A stretch of DNA of 64,000 bases from Haberlea rhodopensis (Eukaryota; Streptophyta; Magnoliopsida; Lamiales; Gesneriaceae), in contig CAJQUN010000035.1 in assembly GCA_907163345.1 (NCBI GenBank), positions 1,981,973-2,045,972 of the forward strand. The letters run 5' to 3'. A program made the translations under genes and the position numbers. Positions 46,681-58,439 of this stretch are shown one piece after another; the stretch's first letter is position 1, and every line of letters begins with the position of its first letter. The notes beneath the pieces were generated by a model, which was not told the origin of the DNA, made no database searches, and saw only the letters and a program-made list of their open reading frames with translations.

Positions 46681-47329
46681 CTGGCGTTGCCCGTTGATTG
46701 TTCGTTTTGGGCAGATGACCTGTAGCACGAAGTTTTGCTAATAGGAATTGGTTATTAAATGAACTGTCAATGTGCAGCAAGAATTAAAACTGGTTGTAGG
46801 TAAAAATATATGGACTATTATGATGCTTACATAGATATGGATTAAAATTGCTACCAGACACTTTTTTATACTCGTATTGATAAAGGACAAAGGACAACAC
46901 CCAATGAATTTCTAGTATTAGTAATTGATTGCAAATGTTGGTAAACATATACTTAAACCGATCACAAATGTTGGTAAACATATATTTTAATGGCAACTCC
47001 TAAAAGAACAGTCATCAAAAGATTAAATGAATGGGAATGTAAGCAAGACCACTAATTTATATATCCAACATATTGTAAAGCGAACAAAGTATACCTAGAA
47101 GATAAAAAATTGGTTCATAACCAAGTGAGGCTAGCGCATTAACATAAACATATTCATATAAAGTTGGGCAGTTTTTCCTGGCAAAATAAGTTAGTCAGAA
47201 GTGGTATGTTATACAATAACTGCATAACATCATAGAGCAAAAAAGCCCATTTGACAAAAGTATAATAAGTCTCGTATGTCATTGGAGTGGATGGCTGTGT
47301 GCATTCAATAATCCCTTCCCCTTTTTGAT

Positions 47330-50300
47330 ATCTTCATCGACGCCGTTTGGTCAGCATGATCTAGAATACATAACCCAAAAATATATCTATAGTTTAGTAG
47401 TAAGAACAATAAAAGGGGATTTGCATAAACCATAGATATTTTGCCGAGAGTTTGGCGTTGTTACCTTGTATGTTGCTTTCCTGATGGTCGATGTCGTCTC
47501 CAGAACTGCTATCGTCAAGAACAACATGATGCAAGGACCTTTTCGTCATTTGTTTCTTTTTCGTCTCGCCAACTGCAGGACATTGCTTTTTTTTTTTCCC
47601 AGGTCAAATACATAGTGTTGCTTCATCTAGGAGGGGGCTTTGATATTAAAATAAAGGAATCTATTGAATAGAAATAAAGAGGATTGCTTAAAGTGGTTTT
47701 TTTTCCTCTTTTTTTTTACTACTTTTATGGGTTGGAAATTTCTCTATCTTCATTGATGTAGGAAGTTACCGTTCTGGGAAGTCTGTAAAATAGTAACGTA
47801 TTTAAATGTTGTACAAATGTAAACAGTGGATAGATTATATATTTGGGATGTACCTGCAGTGAAATGCTCGTTATCTGCAAGATGATTTTGATGGCTTCTT
47901 TGGTGTTTGATGGGTCCTGTCGTTTTGGATAACCGACGACGTATGTTCGGTCGAACAAGATCTTCATACATACAAACATCGCGTAAATAATATATTGTAC
48001 ACAAGTGCTTGAAATTAATTTTGCATGTGGATTGTTGAAATGGAAAATGTGTTGTACAAATAAGAACCTGTAATTTTTGTATTGTCACCAGATGAATCTT
48101 TGTCATTTAGATTGACAGTACCGAATGTATTTTCTTCAGGCGGTATGACAACATCTGGGAATGTCGGAGTAAAAGTACATGCCAATTTAAATTGTTTTCA
48201 ATGGTGGCAAGCAACGATAATCATAAGAAATATAACAATCATAAGAAAACTTTTAACCTTGTTCATTTGTTATATCCACTTGACCAATCTTTGACTTGCC
48301 CTCTTTGATAAGGCGCCTTCTAATTGATGTATCAACTATGCATCATTTGAAGGCTAGGTTAAGATGCCTGATTTGCTACATGTTTTTTTTGTCTATTTGT
48401 GGATAGTGAGGGAAACTGAATATATTACCTAATTCACGATCACCCTTGAGTTTGTTGAATGAGACTCAAAAGCATCCTGATTTTTTGGCATGAGTGGAAC
48501 ACAAAAATCAAGTTTTTTTTTGTTGGGTCATTGCTTCCTGGAGGTAATTTGTTAGAAAATGGTTATGCAGTACGAATATCACACTTGCAAAGTCAAATGG
48601 ATAACCAACAAAAGTACCTTTCAATTTGCTGATAGCTGTAAGGGAATCAGGTAAATTATTTGTGGGGGGTATTGGAGGAAGTGCGATCCCAGTGCATTGA
48701 TCAGACGAGTCCATGGCCAGTAAGGTGTACACCGTAGTTTCCTTCCCATTTTGTCCATTAAAAACACTTGATCTTATCTTCATCAACATAACTCGATCTT
48801 GAAGTCTACGATTGACATTTGCAATGGGTGGTACCCCTTTCTATGACAGAAAAGAACGCATAGGATAATTTAATGAGTCATAAATATGTAAAAAAAGTCT
48901 GAAACTATGAAGCAATAGCAACATTACTTTGATATTTTCTGTGTAAAATTCTTGCGCGGATAGGCCTATAATGTTTTACGTGTGGACGAACATATCTCTG
49001 GTAATATAAGCAACACAAAGAAATGTATTATATAAAATAAGCAAAGGGCACATAGGAATAAAATATCTAAAAAGATGAAAGGGGCTGAATGCAAATAGGG
49101 AGAAACTATGGAGTGACAAACCGAACGATGCTATAAGACCAATGGAAGGCTAATATACAGTAGAGATAACTATTTTTGAGGAGAGCATAGGTTCCTCCGC
49201 TATTGGCCACATATTAAAACAATCTATTTTCACAAAATTCTAGCTACATTTTAAAAAAAATGTTTATGATGTAAAATGACCAAGTGCTACTCCCGGGGTT
49301 CTTTTTTTCGGGGTATATATTGGTTAAGCATTAGGTGAATTTGACTATGAACAAATATCAATAAATTGGCGAACAACAACATGGGAAAAAATATCGAAGA
49401 GACAAACCTATAGGAGGGATGCGGCGTGTCCTGTACCGAGGAACCTCGGCAGGGTGAACTTGTGCACCGACATCGCGAATAGGTTCTGACTGCCTTGCGG
49501 AAGGTGGCATTCCTTTTTTAAAAAATAAAAATAATAATAATAAACTTGGGTAAATTAACAAGAGAAGGGACCACCTGAACTTGGGAAAGTGGTGTAAGCA
49601 ATCAATAAATAAGCGCAAAGGCCAGTAAAGTATGGCTGCCAGATATTGTTTCCAAGCTTTTGAAATACGTGCTAACCTTGTTCATCTATATAAATCGAGA
49701 ATGCAGATTGGGAAAATGGTGTGGAATAAACCAAAGTAATGCAGATTGTAACAATTATTAATCTTGACTTGAAGAAAGACGTAAATTTTGTTTTGTTTTT
49801 ATTTATTTTTTCGATCAGCCTAACTTGAAATGTTTGAGTATATATTGTATTAATGAAAACCAGTAATATATAATTTTAAGAAAATATCATAAAACCAATC
49901 TTAATTTTTATATTTAAAGAGGTTATAAATTCTTGCGTTAGCTCGAACGCAATTTTTTGGGCTTACAAGGTTTTTTGTTTTTTTTAAAAAAGTATACTTT
50001 TTCATCTCTGTAAAAGCCAACTGACAAAAATACACTCCCCATATTTGTTTTCTCTTGTCTCCTATATGTAAAAATGTAAGGGAGTAAAAAAGGTGAATAT
50101 ATATAATGCAACGACCAACATATATCAGTTGAATGGCATATATCAATATCCATGTTAGTTATCATGCGTAAATAAAACCTATGACAAATTTTCTTTGGTC
50201 CTCTAACAATATCTTTCATAATCAATAGCAGGATGCCATCAATACCATATAAAAAGTTACCAAAATCTTAGTAACATCGAATGCAACCTATGAGGACCAT

Positions 50301-50720
50301 GCCATCAGTACCTGAACTTGCTTGACATCATATTAAATTATTTGAATTAAGCAGGTTAAGCTAATTAAGACCATGCAATAATACCGAAATGTTAAAGATG
50401 GCATATAAAGAGCATGCTCAGTTCCAAAGAACAATCGAGTTGTAAGACTGAATGGCCATGCACATTTATTTAATCGATAACTGAAACAGTAGACAAGACA
50501 AATAAGCCAACCTATTTGAGGTACACGCTGTGATCTATAGCGAGGGCGTGCCTTTAAAGAAAGTGCATCAGAAACGGAGGCCAAAGTATTGCCACTTTGA
50601 GAGAAACCACAAGATTCGGCAGCTGCACGGCCGCACATGGAAGTGTTTGCCGATTCGCGCATGATCATGCCCGAGGAAGAAGAAATCCAATGCGAGCTGT
50701 AGGAAAGATAAAATGGGATA
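47330..50720 (-). pseudogene. Exon-like segments of an unrecognised gene in the Helitron
   Basis: Minus-strand open segments bounded by plausible GT/AG sites: ~50700-50520 (ends RPRYRSQRVPQI then GT), ~49509-49413 (KGMPPSARQ ... RYRTRRIPPI then GT), ~48838-48606 (KGVPPIANVNRRLQ ... SKLKG then GT), then shorter stretches near 48170-48080 (PPEENTFGTVNLND), 47960-47870 (RPNIRRRLSKTTG) and 47575-47465 (an acidic SSSGDDIDHQ stretch). The second and third start alike, and the first two end alike. No domain was recognised. It could be a Helitron accessory gene or a captured host gene; exon limits are uncertain. Confidence 0.35.
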
Positions 50721-53331
50721 AAACAATATACAAAACACAAGCAACCTAGCAAGGCAGCAGCAAGAAAACTAAAAAAAGTATAGACGCGTGCACGGTGGGT
50801 CACGAAGTCGTATAAAAAAATACCTATACTCCAACTGAACAGGAAGATAGCGAACCACCTGAGGAAAGAAAGAAGTTTACCCCTCTGAAAGCGGAACCAT
50901 ATATCTATAGACCATCAAAGGTAAATTAAGTTAGAACTGGAGGGGAAAAATAAAAATATAAAAGGCGGCAACGATGTACCGTTGAGCTCAGCAGTGTGGC
51001 CTCGCAGATATACAAGATCTCCCAGATAGTAGGAACATGCAAATACACACGGGAAGAGGCACAAAAAACAACCCTCCGTGCAGGGAGAGGGCCCAAGCAA
51101 AAGCTTCAAGAGCCAGGAGAGAAATGGGAGTACCAGCCGACGACCGTTAAACGGAAGAACAATGGGTACACACCACAAAGTACTAAACAACAGAAGGGCG
51201 TAAAGGTACAGAAGACAAGAAGGATCAACCTGGCCAACAGACGATGAACGAAAAAAATAACAGGCATGGTTTATCTCTTCTATCCCTCCCCAAGGGAAGC
51301 CATAAAAGCAACCTTACTAACTCAAAATCATTTTGGGGGATCAAGGATGATCACTCCCCTAAATCGAAGATAAGATTATCAAGGTTGGAATTTTTTGAAG
51401 AAGCTAAATAATTTTGAAAGAGGTGAGGATATATATGAACAACTCCCTAACAGTTTTGCCTAGCATGTACCTTAAGAGCGATGGAGAGTAGATCTTTGCC
51501 AACAAGAAGCCTTTTCAGTTTCAACCATACCATCCAAAAGCTTTAGTGGATTGTCTTCAATTTTTTTTTTTGGAACATTCGCATTTAGGGATTTGACAAT
51601 GACATCTTGTTTGGATATTGTAAGTTTCTTCTTGTTGTGATGCAAATGATTTTAGTTTCTTAAGTGGATGAGTGGATGAATGCTGAATATTGTGTTGCTG
51701 GTGAGGAAGCATGACTCTTGTTAAGGACACACAACGGCCAAACAACTTTATTTTGTATGGGAGATGGGGTAGGACCAAATAACCTTGATCCAAAAAATCG
51801 AACGAACAAAACCTCCTTTAAAAAACTAACAGGAGCATAACACAAGAAATAACGCACATAATTATATGGCACATTTATTCCGCAAAACATTTTCTTGTGA
51901 AAAGGAGAAAACAAAACTCAAGAATCATTTGTCTCCCTTAAAGCAAAAAGAGAACATGGGATCCAACAATACTGGAAACTTAAAACACAAAGGACCAATA
52001 GCAACCAAAACATTCCAAACCAAATAACATCCAGGCACGAGAAACGTAAGGCCAACAAATAAAATGCTCGAAGAGAACATGGACAACGAGAGTACTCGGC
52101 CTTACTTTTATGAAAGAGAGAACATAGGTCATTATTTGATGATCCTAAAAGGAGATAAATACCGACAAAAAAATGCTCAAAGAAAACATGCGCAATCAGA
52201 ATACTCAGCCTTAATCTTGTAAAAAAGAGAACAAAGTTGCATTCTTTCATGACCCTAAAAGTGATAACAACTAAAACAGCCGTAGACCAACAGGGAAAAC
52301 AGAAAATGAATAAACGTTTAAAAAGCCTAAAAGAGGATACCAACAGTATACGAGTAATGTGAATAAAAAGCCCAAAAGTTCCCCACCCAACCAAAAAAAA
52401 CACATGAACCATGAAGACCCCTCAAAAAACTAAATCCAAACTGGGACCCCACCAAAAATGCATCATCAAACCCACAAACAATAACACCAAGCAAACTCAA
52501 AGCACATGTCGGGAGGGAAAACCGAAAACAAGCAAAAATAACACGGATGAACAGATAGAGAAAACAGACCTGGAAGATAAAGTTATCAACAAACCAGATA
52601 CAACCACCCGATTTCTTTCACCCTTTCTTATAAAGATAAAATTGGCAATACCAACAAAAAACCAGGATCAATGCACGTTATATATAGCACAACAAACAAA
52701 GGAAAAATAGATAAAATTACGCCCAGACAGAATGGCAAATGCACGCAAGGGAACCATGATCGAAGCTTGGACAACGCATTCTGCACCGCAAATAAATTAT
52801 AAAATAAAGGGAAATGAGTAAACTGGTGCAGAAGAAGGCATGGCCATACCGTCGCAGCCCGAAATAATCATCTCGTCGGACACCGAACACGCAACAACAG
52901 TGCATCCATTAAATGCAAGTGTACGGGTTTTTTTCTCCTACCAAAGCAAACGATAAAGCGGATCTGAAGGACGCATCACCATACCTACGCACCACCCACA
53001 ACCATGAAGTCCGCCAGCCATGAAGCACGTAGGAACAGTGAACAAATTCAATGTAGTAATACTGAAGTTTTTTTGTAATCTGTGCTGAATGAATGCCACG
53101 CGGCATCAGATGGGGAATTTGTAACTTAACCAAGCCCCAAATATGTCTGAGCAGACCAAGAAACAACAACAATGAAGGCCCACAAGACAAATAAAGAATG
53201 TGCAAAGTGAAAAAGGCCACGGTTAAGAAATAAGGCCCACCATGAAGAAAAATGAGGAGTGGTATGTTGGTGACTGTTCATCACTATTCATAACACCAGT
53301 GAATACTTAGACACTTATTATATAGTAGTAG

Positions 53332-53332
<1 letters not shown>

Positions 53333-53386
<54 letters not shown>
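53333..53386. repeat. (TA)n tract at the proposed Helitron 5' end
   Basis: About 26 TA dinucleotides followed by ACGTGGATG. With 46615-46648 it is best explained as one microsatellite split by the Helitron, though independent growth of two tracts is possible. Confidence 0.85.
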
Positions 53387-53387
<1 letters not shown>

Positions 53388-53495
53388 CGTGGATGATATC
53401 AAAGATAACGTCCTCGATAAGACAACCACACAAGCCCATGTGACGGAAACATTGTTGCTGCCCTGAAGGGCACTTCATCCATAAATCCAGGAATA

Positions 53496-53705
53496 TGTTA
53501 AAGATATCATATCAAATCTTTCTATCAAATCTTTCTGTTTTTGATAGAATAATATCTCTTGTAAAATATATTTGTACTTCTAAAATCATTATAGGTTGTT
53601 ACATGTATTGCACTATAAATATTGTATGTAATACAATGGTAAGATCGAGCCGATCAATTCAGAAACTCTACTCTTCTCCATATTTGTTCCTTTATAATTC
53701 TTACA
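53496..53705 (+). repeat. Possible solo Copia LTR (210 bp)
   Basis: Runs TGTTAAAGATATCATATC ... TTCTTACA with a CTATAAATA box near 53611 and a GTAAGATCGAGCC-like transcribed part, the layout of short Copia LTRs. The flanks GAATA and GAAAT are not a clean target duplication. No internal element adjoins it. Confidence 0.45.
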
Positions 53706-54661
53706 GAAATTACATTTATTGACTTGGCCTTGTTCTGTTTGAAGTTTTTACTGGTAGACCTATACACCTCAGACTGAGTGTCTGAATCAGATAACCTGAA
53801 GTTTTAGACAATGCGATCCCCAATGTATTTTCAATCTTCGAATGTTATATTTCCATTTAATATTTCCTAAATTTCTTTACAACTAAATCAAGGTCCACCA
53901 ATCCTTTAATTAAATCTGGTTTTCTAAATAATACAAAATCCGGATTTTTTAAGGGTGGGTCAAGTTATTAAAAAATGGAGCAAAATATCCCTTCTAAATA
54001 ATGGGCAAAGATGGTAAAAAATGATGACAACTTCATTTTGCCAGTTGCGGATTGGCTTCAAAATGAGTACGTATCCATGATGAAGAATTTCTATATGATG
54101 TGGAGTTGATGGAACAAGAGATGTTTCAAGAATCTCCTGCTCCAACCAAGGGGAAAAAAATGATTACAACTTCCCGTCAAGAAAGTAGACATTTAACTCA
54201 TTTTCAGACAATTCGTTAGTTATTAACCTCTATTTTGGTTTTTCTTTATATTTGAGTTTATTGTAGTTCTCTCTGGGCTGTAATGTTTGATTTAATGACT
54301 TTTTATGTTTTACAGTAAAGGTCTAGTCCTCCTACACATATTGTCTTAAGTTAACGCAATAAAATGAGTGGCGATTCACCATTATTTAAAAAGAAAAAAG
54401 AAAAAAAGGAAGTACAAATTTGTAATACGAGCAATGAGAACAATTAATTCCTAACGACTGCTTATTTCAGTTCTTGTTTGACGGTCTTACATAATCAAAT
54501 GCATCATTTACATAAAATTTTACCTAACATTATTAAAGAACATTGTAAAACATGGGACTGATTTCATCTTGGAACCAGCATTAAATGCACAAAAAACAAT
54601 TTTTTATCCTTATTCTTGAGTCCTTGACTCCAATCTTCGAAATCAAGGAAGAGATGTCAAT
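53706..54661. other. No gene; 3' flank of WRKY
   Basis: No supported coding frame. The part next to 54661 is the likely 3' untranslated region of the minus-strand WRKY gene. Confidence 0.45.
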
Positions 54662-57259
54662 TTACTTCTGCTGTGGATTCAGTGATTCAAGATATTTGCT
54701 CAAGTAACTAGTGGCACACGCAGCAACACCATTTCTTGTCAATGGCTGTGAAAAACTTAGACCAAAATTCTCACCCCACTTCACATTCTGCCCTGATTTT
54801 GTTTCTCGAACATTATTAACACCACCTCCATTGCCAAGAAGCGATGCGACTGCAGCAGCTAATGCGGTTTGAAACTTCGGATCACAAGTAATAGCCTTGG
54901 CCGCAGCACCAATCCCATCAACACTCAATACTTCTTCTTGAATATTCTTGTTATAAACGTAAGGCTGAGAATATGACGATGCATGGCTTTCGGTATGAAA
55001 CAAGGTCTTAGAAACCCCTAAAGAGCCAGAATTTGAAGGGGGTACTAATGAAAAGTTGAGACAGGTTGCAGAAGATCGAGGCGTGGAAGAATACAAGCTT
55101 GAAGAATTATTGTATTTGTTGTACGGAATGGAGGTTTGACTCGGCGGGGTGAAGTCTAGGATAACAGTGGGGTGTGCTTGGGAAGTGGAGATGGATGCTC
55201 GTGGGAAACTGTGGTGTGATGTGAGGGTACTAACATTTGACGACGAAAAGTCAAATGTATTGAAATCGGAGGCAGTAGCGGAGGAGGTGGAAAAGACTCC
55301 TTGGCTTGGTGGAGATGAGGTGGAGGTGCCGCAGTTAAGCATGGCGGTGGCTGAGGTGGTTGCGGAAGCCATGGTGGTGGCAGAAGGTGGAAGAGGGTGG
55401 TTGTGTGTTCCTTCATAGGTGGTGGTTAGAATGGCCATGTTATCTGCACATCGTTGCACCTGGAAATGGGCAAAAATATTATTTAGTGGAGTTGATTCAT
55501 TTAAAAAAAGATATTGGCAACGAAATCCTTTTTCCAAACAAATTACACCTTATAGTTTGAAAATATACAATTTACCTCATTCGTTTGACTAATAGGCAGT
55601 TTACACCCCATCGGGTTTGAAAATATGCAGTTTATCCCCATGTGATTTGTGAAAATAGGCAGTTTACCCTCATGTAGTTTGTGAATAGATGCAAAACACC
55701 CCCTCCGTGTATGCTATGTTTTACAAAGCATAGCGGGGTAAACTGCATATTTTGAAAACCACATGTGGTAAAATGTTTATTTACAAACTGTAGATGATAA
55801 AGTGCACACACAATTAAAATATCTATTTACAAACTACATTGATAAAATGTCTATTATCGACAAATTGTCACTAGCTCATTTAAAAAATGTATTTAATTAA
55901 ACTATTCAACAATCTTCAAAAGTTAACATTTACTGAAAAAAGATTAGAGAACTGTTTATTGGATTAAATAGATGATTGGTATAAAATGATAGTTATAATT
56001 ATTCAAGATATAATGCACAGAGTTTATAATGATCTTAAACAAATTTCCTTATTCTTAAAATTAGTCCCTTTACATCAGTCAACGTTTAGCTCTTACAAAC
56101 AGATCCTTCCACAGATACATGACAAAAAGAATTATTTTGCATAAAATTCAAAAACTAGTGCTAATATTCCTCTGTGTGACCTGCAAAATGCATCTAATAG
56201 AACAAATTAGGGTTTATATTATGAATATAACTAGGGTACACTTTGCCAGATACATGAAATATAAATAATCTCTCCATTGTTAAGTGTTTGAAAACTACAC
56301 ATACCTGTTTTCTAACAGGGCAAGAAGGCGAGGCTGTGCAACGATAATAAGCTCGAGGGCATGGATTCCCTTTCGCTATCTTCTGTCCGTATTTTCTCCA
56401 TTGACATCCATCATTCATCTGAAACAAACGAAAATTCAAACTTTAAAGGAATAAATCAAACTACCCTTCTGGTTCACACAACAAAAGATCAATCATCCCA
56501 AACATATGGATCGATTACTAACCGTTTGAGTGTCACATACAGCCCTCACTGAAACCCTAGGCTTCTTCAAAGGATTAAGCTCCAAGATTTCATCAGTTGT
56601 AGCACTTCTTGCACTTTTTGTACTTTTAAAAGACCCCTTCGGCTCGATTTCTTCTTCCTTCGATTCATCGAAGCTGTCAGTCACCGAGCTCGAATTCTTT
56701 GTTGCGTCTCTGGGATCACCTGAATGAAATTTTCGGTCCAATCCCAGTTCAAGTCCATCAACTTTAACAAGCTCCGGCAGGTGTTTGTTTTCTTGATTAC
56801 ATTTCTTCTCTTCTTTCTTGCAATCTTCACCGGAAAAACTCCCCAGGCTTAGACGACAAACGAGCTCGGACTTGTCGTCTGATTCATCAGGCACGGCAGA
56901 TGAATCTTTAATCTTAATGGGGTGATCTTGTTTGAGTATGCCATCAAAATTCATTTTCAAAGATGTGTAATTTTTCATCATCTGTGATAAAGTCAGCTTC
57001 AGTTTCTTATTTTCTTCTGCAACTTCATCTATCTTCGCTTTCGCTGATTTCAGATGATCCTCCTGCAGTATCAACAGATTAAATTAAACATGCCACACAG
57101 CTAATGTAAAACTAATAAAATTCTTTCTTACTACAAAATAATATCATGAATATTTTCAAAAAAAAAATAAAAATAAATAACAATTACCTCCGTTATTCCT
57201 TCTGTGAATCTTTCGACGTCATCCTGTCTTGGAAAGATTATCGCACTTTCTTCCTTCAT
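54662..57259 (-). CDS. Group IIb WRKY transcription factor, four exons
   Basis: Sequence-specific nuclear activator or repressor binding W boxes. Exons on the minus strand: 57259-57188 (24 codons, MKEESAIIFP), 57062-56523 (180), 56418-56305 (38) and 55459-54662 (265 plus TAA), all phase 0 with GT/AG sites: 507 residues, normal for group IIb. Exon 1-2 encode a predicted leucine-rich coiled coil (KIDEVAEENKKLKLTLSQM) and a LSLG motif. Exon 3 holds WRKYGQK and C-X5-C; exon 4 continues with X23-H-X-H (THNH). The intron after VRKQ, before VQR, is the hallmark of groups IIa/IIb. All zinc ligands are present, so it looks functional. The closest Arabidopsis type may be WRKY61/72 or WRKY9, which I cannot settle. 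Exon 4 has Ser-rich low complexity and an Ala-rich motif (AAKAITCDPKFQTALAAAVA) typical of group IIb C-termini. Confidence 0.95.
55555..55860. mobile_element. MITE-like repeat in WRKY intron 3
   Basis: Repeated words of the type ATAGGCAGTTTACCCCATG and GTTTGTGAAAA occur in direct order at ~55590-55685 and in inverse order (GGGGTAAACTGCATATTTT, CCACATG) at ~55735-55800. This low-copy family of TTTACCCCATG-type repeats is common in plant introns. It is inside the intron (56304-55460) and does not touch the splice sites. Confidence 0.55.
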
Positions 57260-57261
57260 TT

Positions 57262-57520
57262 TTGACTATATAACTCGATTAAAAATCTTTGTAAAACTAA
57301 CCTTCAAACTTTTCTTCTGTTATTGTTTTGTTCTCCTGCTGAATTTGCATTTTAGGTATGATACACATGCCATTTTATATACAAGTTCAGAAAGTTTGAC
57401 TTTTACAATACATAAAATACACAAATACAGATTTTGAGAAAAGTCAGACCCTAAAGCTTACCTTAACCTGTTATGTACACACATAATAAACGAAAATGTC
57501 AACTTTCAAGAGTGTCAACT
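57262..57520 (-). promoter_or_regulatory. WRKY promoter with TATA box and W-box cores
   Basis: On the minus strand TATATAAA lies at ~57380-57373, ~115 bases upstream of the start codon. W-box cores (TTGAC) occur on the minus strand at 57502-57498 and 57518-57514, each in the context GTTGACA, and on the plus strand at 57396-57400 and 57262-57266. Clustered W boxes in WRKY promoters usually signal self- or cross-regulation by WRKY proteins; here that is inference. Confidence 0.5.
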
Positions 57521-57780
57521 CTTCCATATAATTTTTTTTCTTACACTGGCCAACTCTTCTATATTTACAATGAACAACTTGTCGACTTGATCACTTGAAG
57601 TTGTTTAATACTATATATTATATCTCACAATTAACGATGACTGGTCGGGTGCCACTCATCATAATCACATCTTAAATTTAATTATTCTCAATTTAGACAT
57701 AGTAAGTATATTTATATATATAAAAAAAAAATACCCTTGTAATTCGTCAATAATTAGATGTATCGGTCGTGAACTTAATT

Positions 57781-58150
57781 TTGTTGAAAAATTGCTTAAT
57801 GAATTGAAATTAACCATCATAAAAACGAACGAAAGGAAAAACCAAGCATGTTGGCTGCTAAAGGCAGCGATCGATCTCTGCCAAAAGCAGCGATCTATTG
57901 AGAAACTTTATTGCTTTCAAACTGGCGGATAACCATCATTACATTTTATCTTGATTTAATTTGAAAATGGGTTGTTATATTTATAATAATCCAAAAGATA
58001 TCACCAAAGGACATTTGGAAGCACCAATTACGAAAAGCGATCGATGGCTGTTTTTGGAAGAGATCGATCGCTGGCTCAGCAGCCCACATGCTCGATTTTT
58101 TCCTTTCATTCGTTTTTCTTACGCTTAATTTCAATCTTTTCCAACAAATT
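57781..58150. mobile_element. Foldback element with ~100-bp inverted arms
   Basis: The left arm (57781-57880) and right arm (58058-58150) are inverted copies: AAAAACGAACGAAAGGAAAA on the left faces AAAAACGAATGAAAGGAAAA on the complementary strand of the right, extending through GCATGT.GGCTGCT to GCGATCGATC. Both arms carry GATCGATC-type pairs (57869 and ~57892; 58039 and 58062) 23 bases apart. The structure is that of a long-TIR MITE or foldback. It lies ~0.5 kb upstream of the WRKY start codon. Confidence 0.75.
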
Positions 58151-58439
58151 TCACACCACAATTTAAATTGCTCCTTTTTGTCGAAATTTCTTATTCGTCG
58201 TCGTGTTAGATGAAAAATCCACCCCAAAAATCAAATAGCTATGGAAGAAAGTCTATCGAGGGGGTTGTACTGTTATATAAATTCAACAAGTCTTGCTTGA
58301 CGATTGGTACAAAAAATGGCTTAATTAGCTATATGACTACGGCATTTGGCCACGAATTATTGCCTCTTTATTTGAATTTATTTGACTATAAAAGTCTTGT
58401 AAATATGGTCCACAAATATTAAATGGAGCTTCCATGGAT

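Larger units (their letters stand above)
46649..53332 (-). mobile_element. Probable Helitron, minus strand
   Basis: On the minus strand the 3' end shows the Helitron signature: a perfect 9-base stem with a three-base loop (46680-46660, GCACCGCGC/GCGCGGTGC), seven bases later CTAG (46652-46649), then host T. The far boundary at ~53332 is proposed because (TA)n reappears there and the minus strand then reads TTACTACTACTATATAATAA, resembling plant Helitron 5' ends. The host (TA)n would thus be split by the insertion. A 5'-terminal TC was not confirmed and no Rep/helicase domain is visible, so it is non-autonomous or decayed. The 3' end is much firmer than the 5' end. Confidence 0.68.

Noticed and set aside
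50333..50803. 156-residue minus-strand frame as a membrane protein
   Set aside because: The hydrophobic parts fall in what look like introns around an exon-like segment; no family is recognised and it lies within the Helitron.
51918..52412. 164-residue minus-strand frame, Phe/Leu-rich
   Set aside because: Composition reflects AT-rich DNA read antisense; no motif and no start context.
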